A stretch of 64,000 bases of DNA from Citrobacter sp. RHB25-C09. Lineage in GTDB: Bacteria > Pseudomonadota > Gammaproteobacteria > Enterobacterales > Enterobacteriaceae. The stretch covers positions 1,984,001 through 2,048,000 of the forward strand of contig NZ_CP057483.1 of assembly GCF_013836145.1 (NCBI RefSeq), given 5' to 3'. The notes under the pieces are model-generated. The model did not search any database. It was given only the letters and a program-made list of their open reading frames with translations, and was not told where the DNA came from. Below are positions 9,335-21,409 of this stretch, piece by piece (the first letter of the stretch is position 1; each line of letters begins with the position of its first letter). Both the position numbers and the translations under genes were made by a program.

Positions 9335-10551
9335 CCTTTCCCATCGACAAAGTCCGTGCGGATTTTCCTGTCCTGACCCGCGAAGTGAACGGCCTGCCGC
9401 TGGCGTATCTTGACAGCGCCGCCAGCGCGCAAAAACCGGCACAAGTGATCGACGCGGAGGCCGAGTTTTATCGCCATGGCTATGCGGCAGTACATCGCGG
9501 TATTCACACGCTGAGCGCACAGGCAACGGAAAGAATGGAGAACGTGCGTAAACAGGCGTCGATGTTCATCAATGCGCGTTCCGCAGAAGAACTGGTGTTT
9601 GTTCGGGGCACCACGGAAGGCATTAACCTGGTCGCCAACAGTTGGGGGCCAGAAAACGTCCATGCGGGCGATAACATCATTATTAGCGAGATGGAACACC
9701 ACGCTAACATCGTGCCCTGGCAGATGCTCTGTGCGCGAGTCGGAGCGCAGTTGCGCGTGATTCCGCTCAATCCAGACGGAACGCTGCAACTGGATATCCT
9801 GCCAACGCTGTTTGATGATAAAACCCGCCTGCTGGCGATTACGCATGTTTCAAATGTGCTCGGTACGGAAAACCCGATAGCCCAACTGTCCGGGTGGGCG
9901 CATCAACATGGCGCCAAAGTGCTGGTGGACGGTGCGCAGGCGATCATGCACCACCCTGTAGACGTACAGGCGCTGGATTGCGATTTCTACGTATTCTCCG
10001 GACATAAACTCTATGGGCCGACGGGCATCGGCGTGCTGTATGTAAAAGAGGAACTGTTACAACAGATGCCGCCGTGGGAAGGGGGGGGGGCAATGATCGC
10101 GACCGTCAGCCTGACGCAGGGAACAACGTGGACGAAAGCGCCCTGGCGTTTTGAAGCGGGGACACCCAACACCGGGGGAATTATCGGCCTTGGCGCGGCG
10201 CTGGACTATGTCTCGGCGCTTGGGCTGGACAACATTGGCGAATATGAACAGCACCTGATGCATTATGCGTTGGAACAACTGGCTGCGGTGCCCGACCTCA
10301 CACTGTACGGGCCGCCAGACAGACTGGGCGTCATCGCCTTTAATCTGGGAAAACATCATGCCTATGACGTCGGCAGCTTCCTCGATAATTATGGTATCGC
10401 GGTGCGTACCGGACATCATTGTGCAATGCCGCTGATGGCGTTCTATAACGTTCCGGCTATGTGCCGGGCGTCGTTAGCCATGTATAACACCCATGAAGAG
10501 GTCGACCGCCTGGTGACCGGGCTGCAACGTATTCATCGTCTACTGGGATAA
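9331..10551 (+). CDS. sufS: SufS, cysteine desulfurase
   Basis: A 406-residue group II, PLP-dependent cysteine desulfurase. The PLP lysine is in [11 protein letters not shown] (about residue 226) and the persulphide cysteine in [11 protein letters not shown] (about residue 364). It takes sulphur from cysteine and passes it to SufE. The segment [11 protein letters not shown] is encoded by an uninterrupted run of ten G residues (10081-10090), unusual for a housekeeping gene (see findings). It is followed by sufE after 12 bases. Confidence 0.97.
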   Translation: MTFPIDKVRADFPVLTREVNGLPLAYLDSAASAQKPAQVIDAEAEFYRHGYAAVHRGIHTLSAQATERMENVRKQASMFINARSAEELVFVRGTTEGINLVANSWGPENVHAGDNIIISEMEHHANIVPWQMLCARVGAQLRVIPLNPDGTLQLDILPTLFDDKTRLLAITHVSNVLGTENPIAQLSGWAHQHGAKVLVDGAQAIMHHPVDVQALDCDFYVFSGHKLYGPTGIGVLYVKEELLQQMPPWEGGGAMIATVSLTQGTTWTKAPWRFEAGTPNTGGIIGLGAALDYVSALGLDNIGEYEQHLMHYALEQLAAVPDLTLYGPPDRLGVIAFNLGKHHAYDVGSFLDNYGIAVRTGHHCAMPLMAFYNVPAMCRASLAMYNTHEEVDRLVTGLQRIHRLLG

Positions 10552-10563
10552 CAGGGAGTTGCT

Positions 10564-10974
10564 ATGGCTGCGCTACCGGATAGAGAAAAACTGTTGCGTA
10601 ATTTTCTACGCTGCGCTAATTGGGAAGAGAAGTACCTTTACATTATTGAGCTGGGCCAACGACTGCCGGAATTATCTGCCGAAGATCGTCGTGCGGAAAA
10701 CAGCATTCAGGGATGCCAGAGTCAGGTCTGGATTGTGATGCGGCAGAATGAAGCCGGTATTATTGAACTGCAGGGCGACAGCGATGCGGCAATCGTAAAA
10801 GGGCTTATCGCAATCGTATTTATTCTGTATCACCAAATGACCGCTCAGGATATCGTAAATTTTGATGTACGGCCGTGGTTTGAAAAAATGGCGCTGACTC
10901 AGCACCTCACTCCGTCCCGTTCTCAGGGGCTGGAAGCGATGATTCGCGCGATTCGTACTAAACTAAGCTCATAA
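10564..10974 (+). CDS. sufE: SufE, sulphur acceptor for SufS
   Basis: A 136-residue sulphur-transfer protein, about the family length. The acceptor cysteine is in [12 protein letters not shown] (about residue 51), and [12 protein letters not shown] near the C-terminus is conserved. It stimulates SufS and hands sulphur to SufB. It is the last gene of the suf operon and is followed by a REP-like inverted repeat. Confidence 0.96.
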   Translation: MAALPDREKLLRNFLRCANWEEKYLYIIELGQRLPELSAEDRRAENSIQGCQSQVWIVMRQNEAGIIELQGDSDAAIVKGLIAIVFILYHQMTAQDIVNFDVRPWFEKMALTQHLTPSRSQGLEAMIRAIRTKLSS

Positions 10975-10989
10975 GACGCTGATTGTCAT

Positions 10990-11049
10990 TGCCGGATGGC
11001 GAGGTAATAGCGTCTCGTAGTCCGGAGAAGGCAAAGTCGCCATCCGGTA
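10990..11049. repeat. REP-type inverted pair between sufE and ldtE
   Basis: TGCCGGATGGCG at 10990-11001 pairs with CGCCATCCGGTA at 11038-11049, the head-to-head arrangement of enterobacterial REP/BIME elements. It lies in the 97-bp gap after sufE and may stabilise the suf mRNA 3' end. Confidence 0.75.
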
Positions 11050-11071
11050 AAAAAAAGCCAGGAGGGTGGTT

Positions 11072-12061
11072 ATGAAGAAACGTGCGTCTTTTATGACTCT
11101 GATGCTTATTGGCGTTTTACCAACTGCCTGGGCGGTTGATTATCCATTACCGCCGGAAGGCAGTCGTCTTGTTGGGCAAAATCAAACCTACACGGTGCAG
11201 CCGGGGGATAAAAACCTTCAGGCCATTGCTCGCCGTTTTGATACCGCCGCGATGCTTATTCTTGAAGCAAATAATACCATTGCGCCGGTACCTAAACCGG
11301 GCACGTTAGTGACTATCCCGTCGCAACTGTTATTACCGGATGCACCACGAGAAGGGGTCATTGTTAATCTGGCGGAATTAAGACTTTACTATTACCCGCC
11401 TGGCGAAAATATCGTTCAGGTTTATCCCATTGGCATTGGTTTGCAAGGGCTGGAAACGCCGGTTATGGAAACCCGAATAGGGCAAAAAATACCGAACCCA
11501 ACCTGGACGCCAACCGCGGGCATCCGTAAACGCTCGCTTGAACGTGGGGTGACGTTGCCACCGGTTGTGCCCGCAGGACCCAATAACCCCTTAGGCAGCT
11601 ATGCACTGCGCCTGGCGCACGGTAACGGCGAGTATCTCATCCATGGCACCAGTCAGCCTGATAGCGTGGGTTTGCGCGTCAGCTCCGGTTGTATCCGCAT
11701 GAACGCGCCGGACATCAAAGCCTTGTTTGCCCAGGTCAGAACGGGAACGCCAGTAAAAGTCATCAATGAGCCGGTAAAATATAGCGTTGAGCCGAACGGG
11801 ATACGCTATGTGGAAGTCCATCGCCCATTGTCGCCTGAAGAAGAGCAGAACGTGCAGACGATGCCCTATGTCTTGCCGGCAGGCTTCACCCAGTTCAAAG
11901 ACAGCAAAGAGGTTGATCACGGGCTGGTAGATAAGGCGCTGTACCGTCGGGCGGGCTATCCCGTTGCGGTGTCGCCAGGTCAGTCGCCAGCAGCAGTGAC
12001 AGTGCCGATGGCGCAGTCCGCGCAGAATGGTTCAGTGAGCGGTGAAACGCAAACGCAATAA
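11072..12061 (+). CDS. ldtE: LdtE (YnhG), periplasmic L,D-transpeptidase
   Basis: A 329-residue protein with an N-terminal signal peptide cut after AWA, a LysM domain (about residues 38-85) and a YkuD L,D-transpeptidase domain with the catalytic [12 protein letters not shown] motif. The E. coli enzyme makes 3-3 (DAP-DAP) crosslinks in peptidoglycan. The ATG at 11072 is preferred over the GTG at 11066 because GGAGGG (11061-11066) then sits at normal spacing. It is convergent with lpp and shares a bidirectional terminator with it. Confidence 0.95.
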   Translation: MKKRASFMTLMLIGVLPTAWAVDYPLPPEGSRLVGQNQTYTVQPGDKNLQAIARRFDTAAMLILEANNTIAPVPKPGTLVTIPSQLLLPDAPREGVIVNLAELRLYYYPPGENIVQVYPIGIGLQGLETPVMETRIGQKIPNPTWTPTAGIRKRSLERGVTLPPVVPAGPNNPLGSYALRLAHGNGEYLIHGTSQPDSVGLRVSSGCIRMNAPDIKALFAQVRTGTPVKVINEPVKYSVEPNGIRYVEVHRPLSPEEEQNVQTMPYVLPAGFTQFKDSKEVDHGLVDKALYRRAGYPVAVSPGQSPAAVTVPMAQSAQNGSVSGETQTQ

Positions 12062-12083
12062 ATGTGAAGGGTAAACGCAGGGC

Positions 12084-12115
12084 AAAAAAAATGGCGCACA
12101 ATGTGCGCCATTTTT
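12084..12115. terminator. Bidirectional terminator between ldtE and lpp
   Basis: A TGGCGCACA/TGTGCGCCA stem (12092-12110) flanked by seven A on the left and five T on the right, so it can end both ldtE (plus) and lpp (minus). Confidence 0.9.
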
Positions 12116-12130
12116 ATTACACAGGTACTA

Positions 12131-12379
<249 letters not shown>

Positions 12380-12411
12380 CTAGATTGAGTTAATCTCCAT
12401 GTAGCGTTACA

Positions 12412-12441
12412 AGTATTACACAAACTTTTTTATGTTGAGAA
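12412..12441 (-). promoter_or_regulatory. lpp promoter
   Basis: On the minus strand, TTCTCA (12436-12441) and AATACT (12412-12417) are 18 bp apart in an AT-rich setting and match the well-known E. coli lpp promoter base for base over most of their length. The short leader that follows ends in GAGGGTATTAATA before the ATG. Confidence 0.85.
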
Positions 12442-12542
12442 TATTTTTTTGATGAGAAGACGCTTATTTTTGATCGTTCGCTCAAAGAAGCATCGAAACG
12501 GGCAAATTTGACTAAAAAACTGTGTGAAAACAGGCTGCTTCC

Positions 12543-12598
12543 ATCGGATTCATCTTAGATAATCTCTAATTAGATAGTGAAATCCGATTTGCTTTTTT
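12543..12598 (+). other. Hairpin plus U-run in the lpp-pykF gap
   Basis: ATCGGATT (12543-12550) can pair with AATCCGAT (12581-12588) and is followed by TTGCTTTTTT on the plus strand. Neither lpp nor pykF, both read on the minus strand, would use it. It could end a short plus-strand RNA, but the loop is about 30 bases and no promoter is clear. The rest of the 12.37-12.68 kb gap holds the lpp promoter and pykF terminator. Confidence 0.35.
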
Positions 12599-12622
12599 AT
12601 TAATGATGGCTATCGAAGAAAT

Positions 12623-12650
12623 AAAAAAAGCGCCACATGGGCGCTTTTTT
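12623..12650 (-). terminator. pykF terminator
   Basis: A GCGCC/GGCGC stem with runs of A and T on either side. On the minus strand it gives a hairpin followed by a U run, 27 bases after the pykF stop. Confidence 0.85.
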
Positions 12651-12676
12651 ATCCGAATTAATTCACACAGGAATTA

Positions 12677-14098
12677 TTACAGGACGTGAACAGATGCTGT
12701 GTTGGTCGTACCGCTCGGTACCAGTGCACCGGAAACCATGACCACGATGTCGCCTTTTTGAGCCAGACCACGATCAACTAACTGCAGGGCAACTTCTTTA
12801 CCCAGACGGTAGAAATCATCTGTAGAAGCGATCTCTTTTACCAGATGCGGTATAACGCCTTTGCTCAGCACCAGCTGACGCGCGGTCGTTTCGTTAGTGG
12901 TCAGTGCCAGAATAGTGGCATCCGGGAAATATTTACGGATAGCACGGGCAGATTTACCGCCCTGGGTTGCGACAACAATCAGCGGCGCTTCCAGTTTTTC
13001 CGCGGTTTCAACGGCGCCACGGCAAACGGCTTCAGTGATGCGCAGTTTACGGCTGTCGTTGCTGTAATCCAGACGGCTGGTCATAACGCGGTCGGTACGC
13101 TCGCAAATGGTCGCCATGATGGAGACCGCTTCGAGAGGGTATTTACCTTTTGCGGATTCACCAGACAGCATAACGGCGTCAGTCCCGTCGAGGATGGCGT
13201 TAGCCACGTCGCCCGCTTCTGCGCGGGTCGGACGCGGGTTTTTGATCATGGAGTCGAGCATCTGGGTCGCGGTGATAACCACTTTACGTGCGCGAACACA
13301 TTTCTCGATCATCATCTTCTGCGCGAAGATCACTTCTTCAACCGGAATTTCAACACCCAGGTCGCCACGAGCAACCATGATGCCGTCAGACGCTTCGAGA
13401 ATTTCGTCGAAGTTGTTCAGGCCTTCCTGGTTTTCGATTTTGGAGATAATCTGGATGTTTTCGCCGCCGTGCGCTTTCAGGTGCTCACGGATTTCAACCA
13501 CGTCAGAACGTTTACGGATGAATGACGCAGCAACGAAGTCAACGCCTTGCTCGCAACCGAAGATCAGGTCTTGTTTGTCTTTCTCGGCCAGCGCTGGCAG
13601 GGCAATGGAAACGCCCGGCAGGTTAACGCCTTTGTTCTCACCCAGGTCGCCGTTGTTCAGCACTTTACAGATAACTTTGTTACCTTCAATGGCGGTAACT
13701 TCCATACCGATCAAACCGTCGTCGACCAGAACGGTGTTGCCAACGGACAGATCGCTGGTGAAGCCTTCATAGGTCACAGCAACGATTTCATTATTGCCGA
13801 CAACAGACTTGTCAGTCGTGAACGTGAAGGTCTGGCCCGCTTTCAGGGAGACGTCGTTGCCGCCTTCCAGTTTGATGGTGCGGATTTCCGGACCTTTGGT
13901 GTCCAGCAGAATAGCGGCTTTTTTGCCGGTTTTGCTCATCACATTGCGCAGGTTCTGGATACGCTGGCCGTGTTCTGCATAGTCGCCGTGGGAGAAGTTC
14001 AGACGCATCACGTTCATGCCCGCGTCGAGCATTTTGGTCAACATCTCTTCAGATTCGGTTTTCGGACCGATAGTACAAACAATTTTGGTCTTTTTCAT
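12677..14098 (-). CDS. pykF: PykF, fructose-1,6-bisphosphate-activated pyruvate kinase I
   Basis: A type I pyruvate kinase of about 470 residues. The start [12 protein letters not shown], the [10 protein letters not shown] strand, the metal and phosphate region [11 protein letters not shown] and the ATQMLDSM helix are all present. It converts phosphoenolpyruvate and ADP to pyruvate and ATP in glycolysis. It is read on the minus strand with a long upstream region that contains a candidate Cra site. Long open frames on the opposite strand here follow from strong codon bias and are not genes. Confidence 0.98.
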   Translation of the reverse strand: MKKTKIVCTIGPKTESEEMLTKMLDAGMNVMRLNFSHGDYAEHGQRIQNLRNVMSKTGKKAAILLDTKGPEIRTIKLEGGNDVSLKAGQTFTFTTDKSVVGNNEIVAVTYEGFTSDLSVGNTVLVDDGLIGMEVTAIEGNKVICKVLNNGDLGENKGVNLPGVSIALPALAEKDKQDLIFGCEQGVDFVAASFIRKRSDVVEIREHLKAHGGENIQIISKIENQEGLNNFDEILEASDGIMVARGDLGVEIPVEEVIFAQKMMIEKCVRARKVVITATQMLDSMIKNPRPTRAEAGDVANAILDGTDAVMLSGESAKGKYPLEAVSIMATICERTDRVMTSRLDYSNDSRKLRITEAVCRGAVETAEKLEAPLIVVATQGGKSARAIRKYFPDATILALTTNETTARQLVLSKGVIPHLVKEIASTDDFYRLGKEVALQLVDRGLAQKGDIVVMVSGALVPSGTTNTASVHVL

Positions 14099-14621
14099 GA
14101 CAGTCTTAGTCTTTAAGTTGAGAAGGATATGGAAATCTGGCTGCCGGGGCGCACGGCCAGGTAGCTAAACAAGTATTACGAAAGTTGTGATGTCTCGCTC
14201 TAAGGATAGGTGACATCGAAAGAGCGTGCAGAGGAATGTGTGCTCGTGTTTCAGCCCAACGGAAAGGGTCGCTTTGTAGTCGCTGAGTATGACAGGTCAA
14301 TGTGCTGAAACCATTCAAGAGACAATTGGCGCGCATTATAAGCCAAAATGAATCAAAAAGGAAAATGGAAACAGCGTTTCAAAAGGTATCTGTGCAGATT
14401 CACAACAATTTGTTATTAAACAAGTCCTGTATGCCAATTGCGCGAACGCAAAATGCACGTCGATTTGCGCAACAAGACATATTCCTTCAGGTTATAACAA
14501 ATGTCTTTTTATTCATTTCAAAATTATCTCCCTCTGCATACACTCGTTTAGACATCCATACTGCTAAAAAGCCCTGAGCAATAGCAGAACCAGAATTTGC
14601 TGCAGTGGAAACGATAACGAC
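14099..14621. promoter_or_regulatory. pykF / metN-like divergent upstream region
   Basis: This 523-bp gap separates the divergent pykF and metN-like starts. It holds TGAAACCATTCA at 14306-14317, close to the Cra (FruR) consensus TGAAWCGWTTCA; Cra represses pykF in E. coli. An AT-rich part follows at about 14330-14530. No gene is supported in the gap. Confidence 0.5.
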
Positions 14622-15644
14622 ATGATTGTCCTCAATAATATTTCGAAAGTGTTTACGCCAGGCAGGCTTTCCATCACTGCCGTTGATAACGTCAATTTGA
14701 CGGTTGAACAGGGACAAATTTACGGCATTATTGGCTATAGCGGCGCGGGAAAAAGTACCCTGATACGTTTGCTCAACGGACTGGAAAAGCCGACGACGGG
14801 AAGTGTGACTATTAATGGGCAGGACATTGCCGCTGCGCGTGGCGAAACGCTGCGCCAGGCACGTCTGAAGATCAGCATGGTCTTTCAGCATTTCAATTTA
14901 CTCTGGTCACGTACGGTCAGTGAAAATATTGCCTTTTCCATGCAGATTGCCGGGACGCCAAAAGCGCAAATTAAAGCGCGCGTGGCAGAGCTAATTGACC
15001 TGGTCGGGCTGACCGGGCGCGAAAATGCCTATCCGTCACAGCTAAGCGGAGGGCAAAAGCAGCGCGTGGGGATCGCTCGCGCACTGGCAAACCGTCCCGA
15101 TGTGCTGCTGTGTGATGAAGCCACATCGGCGCTTGATCCGCAAACCACCGACCAAATCCTCGATTTACTGCTGGATATCAACCGTCGTTTCGGGCTGACC
15201 ATTGTCCTTATCACCCATGAAATGCACGTAGTGCGCAAAATTTGCGACCGTGTCGCGGTGATGGAAAACGGTAAGGTGGTCGAAGAGGGTGAAGTGCTCC
15301 AGGTTTTTACCCATCCTCAGCAGCCGATCACTCAGCAGTTCGTCCGTCAGGTTAGCCAGTATGTAGAAGAAGAGGCGTTTAATCCGCAACTGGTACGTGA
15401 GTTGGGTGGGACGGTCATTAAATTGACCTTTACCGGCCACAGCACACATCGACCCATTGTCGGTGAACTGACCCTGCGCTACAGCCTGCCATTCAATATC
15501 CTGCACGGCAAAATGACCCAAACGGCACATGGCGTATTTGGTCAGCTCTGGCTGCACGTGGTGGCGTCTGAAGAGCAACTGGACAATATTTTAGCCGATG
15601 TGCAGAGCAGCGGCATTGAGGGCGAGGTGGTTCGTCATGACTGA
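14622..15644 (+). CDS. MetN-type ABC transporter ATPase (second methionine-family system)
   Basis: A 340-residue ATPase with Walker A GYSGAGKST, signature LSGGQKQR, Walker B VLLCDEATSALD, and a C-terminal ACT-like NIL domain (from about residue 265) that senses methionine in MetN proteins. Together with the two genes that follow it forms a complete MetNIQ-type importer. E. coli has its metNIQ elsewhere and none at this place, so this is an extra copy; D-methionine or a related compound is possible as substrate. Its stop overlaps the permease start by eight bases. Confidence 0.85.
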   Translation: MIVLNNISKVFTPGRLSITAVDNVNLTVEQGQIYGIIGYSGAGKSTLIRLLNGLEKPTTGSVTINGQDIAAARGETLRQARLKISMVFQHFNLLWSRTVSENIAFSMQIAGTPKAQIKARVAELIDLVGLTGRENAYPSQLSGGQKQRVGIARALANRPDVLLCDEATSALDPQTTDQILDLLLDINRRFGLTIVLITHEMHVVRKICDRVAVMENGKVVEEGEVLQVFTHPQQPITQQFVRQVSQYVEEEAFNPQLVRELGGTVIKLTFTGHSTHRPIVGELTLRYSLPFNILHGKMTQTAHGVFGQLWLHVVASEEQLDNILADVQSSGIEGEVVRHD

Positions 15645-16305
15645 GAATCTTTTCCCTCATCTGAAATGGGATCAACTGCTTACAGCCACGCAGCAGACGC
15701 TTTACATGACGGCACTCTCCGGTGTGGCAACGTTTGTGCTGGGAATCGCACTGGGGCTGGCGCTCTTTCTGACCGCGCGTGGCGGCCTTTTCCAGAATCG
15801 TGCGGTATACAGCGTCATTTCACTGGTGGTGAACATTTTCCGTTCGATTCCGTTCATCATCCTGATTGTTTTATTGATTCCATTTACCAAAGCGCTGGTC
15901 GGCACCATTCTCGGCGCGGATGCCGCCTTACCGGCACTGATCGTCGGGGCCGCGCCTTTTTATGCCCGGCTGGTAGAGATTGCCCTGCGTGAGGTCGACA
16001 AGGGCGTTATTGAAGCGACGCGCGCTATGGGCGCTCGGTTCAGCACGCTTATCTTTCGGGTTTTATTGCCTGAATCTTCACCCGCTCTGGTGTCCGGTAT
16101 CACCGTGACGCTGATTGCGCTGGTTAGCTACAGCGCGATGGCGGGCGTGATTGGTGCAGGTGGTTTAGGGAATCTGGCTTATCTGGAAGGATTCCAGCGC
16201 AACCACAACGACGTCACGCTGGTGGCGACGGTGACCATTCTGGTCATTGTTTTCATTATCCAGTTCTGCGGCGATGTGATCACTTCTCTGTTAGACAAAC
16301 GCTAA
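15637..16305 (+). CDS. MetI-type ABC permease
   Basis: A 222-residue permease with about five hydrophobic segments and the binding-protein-dependent EAA loop region VIEATRAMGARFSTLIFRVL. The ATG at 15637 (MTENLFPHLKWD) lies inside the end of the ATPase gene (ATGACTGA); a start 39 bases upstream would add residues that do not fit the family. It is the membrane part of the MetNIQ-like importer and is followed by the binding protein after 21 bases. Confidence 0.85.
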   Translation: MTENLFPHLKWDQLLTATQQTLYMTALSGVATFVLGIALGLALFLTARGGLFQNRAVYSVISLVVNIFRSIPFIILIVLLIPFTKALVGTILGADAALPALIVGAAPFYARLVEIALREVDKGVIEATRAMGARFSTLIFRVLLPESSPALVSGITVTLIALVSYSAMAGVIGAGGLGNLAYLEGFQRNHNDVTLVATVTILVIVFIIQFCGDVITSLLDKR

Positions 16306-16326
16306 TAAAATACGGGAACCATAATC

Positions 16327-17139
16327 ATGAAAAAAACACTGACATTACTCGCAGCAGCAACCTTAAGCGCTCTCAGCTTTACCGCATGGGCAGAAACGCT
16401 GACCGTCGGCGCTTCGAATGTGCCACATGCCGAAATTCTTGAGCAGGCTAAGCCGATTCTGGCAAAGCAGGGGATCGATCTGGAGATTAAACCGTTCCAG
16501 GACTATATCCTGCCAAACACCGCGCTGGCGGGGCGTGAGATCGACGCAAACTATTTTCAGCATATCCCCTACCTCAACAGCGTACTGAAAGATCATGCCA
16601 ACGATAAAACCTATGATTTTGTCAGCGCGGGCGCAATTCACATTGAGCCCATTGGCATCTATTCGAAAAAGGTGAAGTCGCTGAAGGATTTACCAGAAGG
16701 CGGTAAGGTGATCATGCGTGACGCGGTTTCTGAAGAAGGTCGCATCCTGTCAATCTTCGAGAAAGAGGGCGTCATAAAGCTGAAGCCAGGTGTGGATAAA
16801 GTCAGTGCGCGCATCAGCGACATTGTCGAAAACCCGAAAAAGCTGCAATTCCTGCCCAATGTTGAAGCGGCGCTGCTTCCGCAAATGTACAACAATGATG
16901 AGGGTGACGCGGTAGTGATTAACGCTAACTACGCTATCGATGCGGGTCTCGATCCTGTACACGATCCAATTGCAGTTGAAAGCGGTGAAAACAACCCTTA
17001 CGCCAACATCATTACTGTCCATCGCGGCGATGAGAAGAAAAAAGATATCGTTGCACTGGTCGACGTTCTCCATTCCAAAGAGATTCAGGAGTGGATCCGT
17101 ACCAAATATAAAGGCGCCGTCATTCCGGTAAACAACTAA
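16327..17139 (+). CDS. MetQ/NlpA-type substrate-binding protein without a lipobox
   Basis: A 270-residue NlpA-family binding protein. The signal peptide ends in FTAWA followed by ETLTVGA, a type I signal-peptidase site; there is no cysteine at that point, whereas MetQ and NlpA are lipoproteins. The mature protein carries family motifs such as GREIDANYFQHIPYLN and NANYAIDAGLDP. It should be a soluble periplasmic protein serving the adjacent MetN/MetI pair. A small inverted repeat (17148-17179) follows. Confidence 0.85.
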   Translation: MKKTLTLLAAATLSALSFTAWAETLTVGASNVPHAEILEQAKPILAKQGIDLEIKPFQDYILPNTALAGREIDANYFQHIPYLNSVLKDHANDKTYDFVSAGAIHIEPIGIYSKKVKSLKDLPEGGKVIMRDAVSEEGRILSIFEKEGVIKLKPGVDKVSARISDIVENPKKLQFLPNVEAALLPQMYNNDEGDAVVINANYAIDAGLDPVHDPIAVESGENNPYANIITVHRGDEKKKDIVALVDVLHSKEIQEWIRTKYKGAVIPVNN

Positions 17140-17147
17140 TCCGCCTC

Positions 17148-17179
17148 TTGCCGGGTAATGGCGCAGCCTTGCCCGGCAA
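17148..17179. repeat. REP-like inverted repeat / terminator after the metQ-like gene
   Basis: TTGCCGGG (17148-17155) pairs with CCCGGCAA (17172-17179). The sequence is REP-like and no strong U run follows directly, so it may be a mRNA-end stabiliser more than a terminator. Confidence 0.5.
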
Positions 17180-17272
17180 TCGTCCACTTATTTTACTGAT
17201 TTTCTTTGTTTTTTGTCTTAATAGCCAGAGTAAGATATGCTTTGAGTATGTGCTAGCGAAGAGACAATAATA

Positions 17273-17482
17273 ATGGGAAACCTGACAAAAGAAGATGAGT
17301 TGTACCGTGAAATGTGCCGGGTCGTGGGGAAGGTCGTGCTTGAGATGCGCGATTTAGGACAGGAGCCGAAACATATCGTCATTGCCGGCGTGTTACGCGC
17401 GGCGTTGGCAAATCAGCGAATTTCGCGAACCGATATTGAAAAGCAGGCGATGGAAACCGTCATTAAAGCCCTCGCAGGATAA
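17273..17482 (+). CDS. fumD: FumD (YdhZ), small fumarase-related protein
   Basis: A 69-residue protein beginning MGNLTKEDELYREMCRVVGK, nearly identical in length and sequence to E. coli YdhZ, which has been reported to have fumarase activity and named FumD. It has no Fe-S cysteine set or membrane segment. It lies upstream of the ydhYVWXUT operon on the same strand but is separated from it by a terminator-like hairpin and 466 bp. Confidence 0.9.
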   Translation: MGNLTKEDELYREMCRVVGKVVLEMRDLGQEPKHIVIAGVLRAALANQRISRTDIEKQAMETVIKALAG

Positions 17483-17488
17483 GAACAG

Positions 17489-17516
17489 TGGGGGGCATCG
17501 ACTCCCCTAAAATTTT
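17489..17516 (+). terminator. Terminator after fumD
   Basis: A GGGG..CCCC stem (17490-17506) just after the fumD stop, followed by an AT-rich AAAATTTT stretch. It is a moderate intrinsic terminator. Confidence 0.6.
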
Positions 17517-17728
17517 CTATATATAATCCTGTTAATTAATATTGTTACGAATAGTGTGAATAGAAAATGGGTCTGCTTCGCTATATAATTAATTATACCT
17601 TGCATTCATTAAAAGATATTTTTCTGGGAACAATATCACATTTATTTCGCAAACAGATGAAAACACGCCACGTATATTAATGATAATAAATCTCACTCCG
17701 CATTAATTATTTCTCTTCCCCGCTTTGC

Positions 17729-17767
17729 TTGATAATGATCAAAGTTTAACCCTTTAAATGTACTCAT
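17729..17767 (+). promoter_or_regulatory. FNR box and NarL-type heptamer before ydhY
   Basis: TTGATAATGATCAA at 17729-17742 is a perfect FNR site (TTGAT-N4-ATCAA). TACTCAT at 17761-17767 fits the NarL/NarP heptamer TACYNMT. In E. coli this promoter is activated by FNR without oxygen and repressed by nitrate through NarL/NarP, and the same logic is likely here. The rest of the 466-bp fumD-ydhY gap is AT-rich, with no gene seen. Confidence 0.85.
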
Positions 17768-17948
17768 TATTTATTTCGCCTAACCCTAAAGGATTAGTTT
17801 AATTGAGTTTAATCGTGTCACTTATGCGATCCGGTTAAGGCAATAATATCAGCAGTGGGGGGCAACATCAGAGGCTCTGTTTTCGCGTCATTAACATCAG
17901 CCTGAAACGTGTTGTCAGCACCGCGTTTGGGAAAAGGATGCGAAATAA

Positions 17949-20698
<2,750 letters not shown>

Positions 20699-20708
20699 GG
20701 ACGAGTCA

Positions 20709-21359
20709 ATGAGCCATCCTGGGGATGAGGTCAGTCACATTGAATCTGATGTGGACCTGGATAAACGCCAGTGGTTGCAAGGGGGGCGTCAGCACGTTGA
20801 GGATGAAACCGTGCCTGACGCCCCGGCAAGCCCCGTTGACATCATGGCGGATTTTATTCGCCAGCACTCAACATCGGGACAACTTGTCGCACGAGCTCTG
20901 TTCTTGTTGCCGCCCTATGCCATAGAAGAGACGGCGCTTTCACCGCTGCTTGAAGCCCTTATCAGCGGTGAGGCAGGAGCGGACATCGTGTGTGTGCACG
21001 GCTCTCAGGATGATTATTACTTCTCAACCCAAACCATGACAGCGAACTACGCCGATATGTGCGTTCAGGTCGTTGAAAAGGATATATGTCGGGCAATCGC
21101 ACAGGCGGTGCGTTTCGATTGCCAGACCTATCCGCGTCCTTACAAGGTCGCCATGCTGGAACAATCGCCTTACGGTTTTGATCCGCAGCAGATTGAAACC
21201 GCGCTCGCCGCGATTGAAACGCATCCCGACTTTGCAGACATTCGACCTGTGGCGGCGTCTAACGACGCGCTCTACCTGTTTAGCGAGCGGTACATGAGTT
21301 ACGGCAAGGCTTATGGCCTGTGCGAATGGCTTGAAGTTGAGCAGTATCAGAACCCCTGA
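20709..21359 (+). CDS. ydhW: YdhW, conserved protein of the YdhV operon
   Basis: A 216-residue soluble protein starting MSHPGDEVSHIESDVD at an ATG ten bases after the ydhV stop. It matches E. coli YdhW in position and length. No catalytic or metal-binding motif is recognised. The acidic, low-complexity N-terminus (about 40 residues) is followed by a globular part. From its place between the YdhV enzyme and the YdhX ferredoxin, an accessory or maturation role for YdhV is possible but unproven. Confidence 0.88.
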   Translation: MSHPGDEVSHIESDVDLDKRQWLQGGRQHVEDETVPDAPASPVDIMADFIRQHSTSGQLVARALFLLPPYAIEETALSPLLEALISGEAGADIVCVHGSQDDYYFSTQTMTANYADMCVQVVEKDICRAIAQAVRFDCQTYPRPYKVAMLEQSPYGFDPQQIETALAAIETHPDFADIRPVAASNDALYLFSERYMSYGKAYGLCEWLEVEQYQNP

Positions 21360-21409
21360 ATTCAAGGAAAGCGTGGGCGAACGCGACCACAGCATTAGAG
21401 GATAACAAG

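Noticed and set aside
12845..14116. Several long plus-strand frames opposite pykF
   Set aside because: They follow from the strong codon bias of pykF; no family resemblance and no translation signals.
14550..14565. MetJ operator before the metN-like operon
   Set aside because: The two octamers match AGACGTCT at only six and about four or five of eight positions, too weak for a feature call; mentioned only as a possibility.
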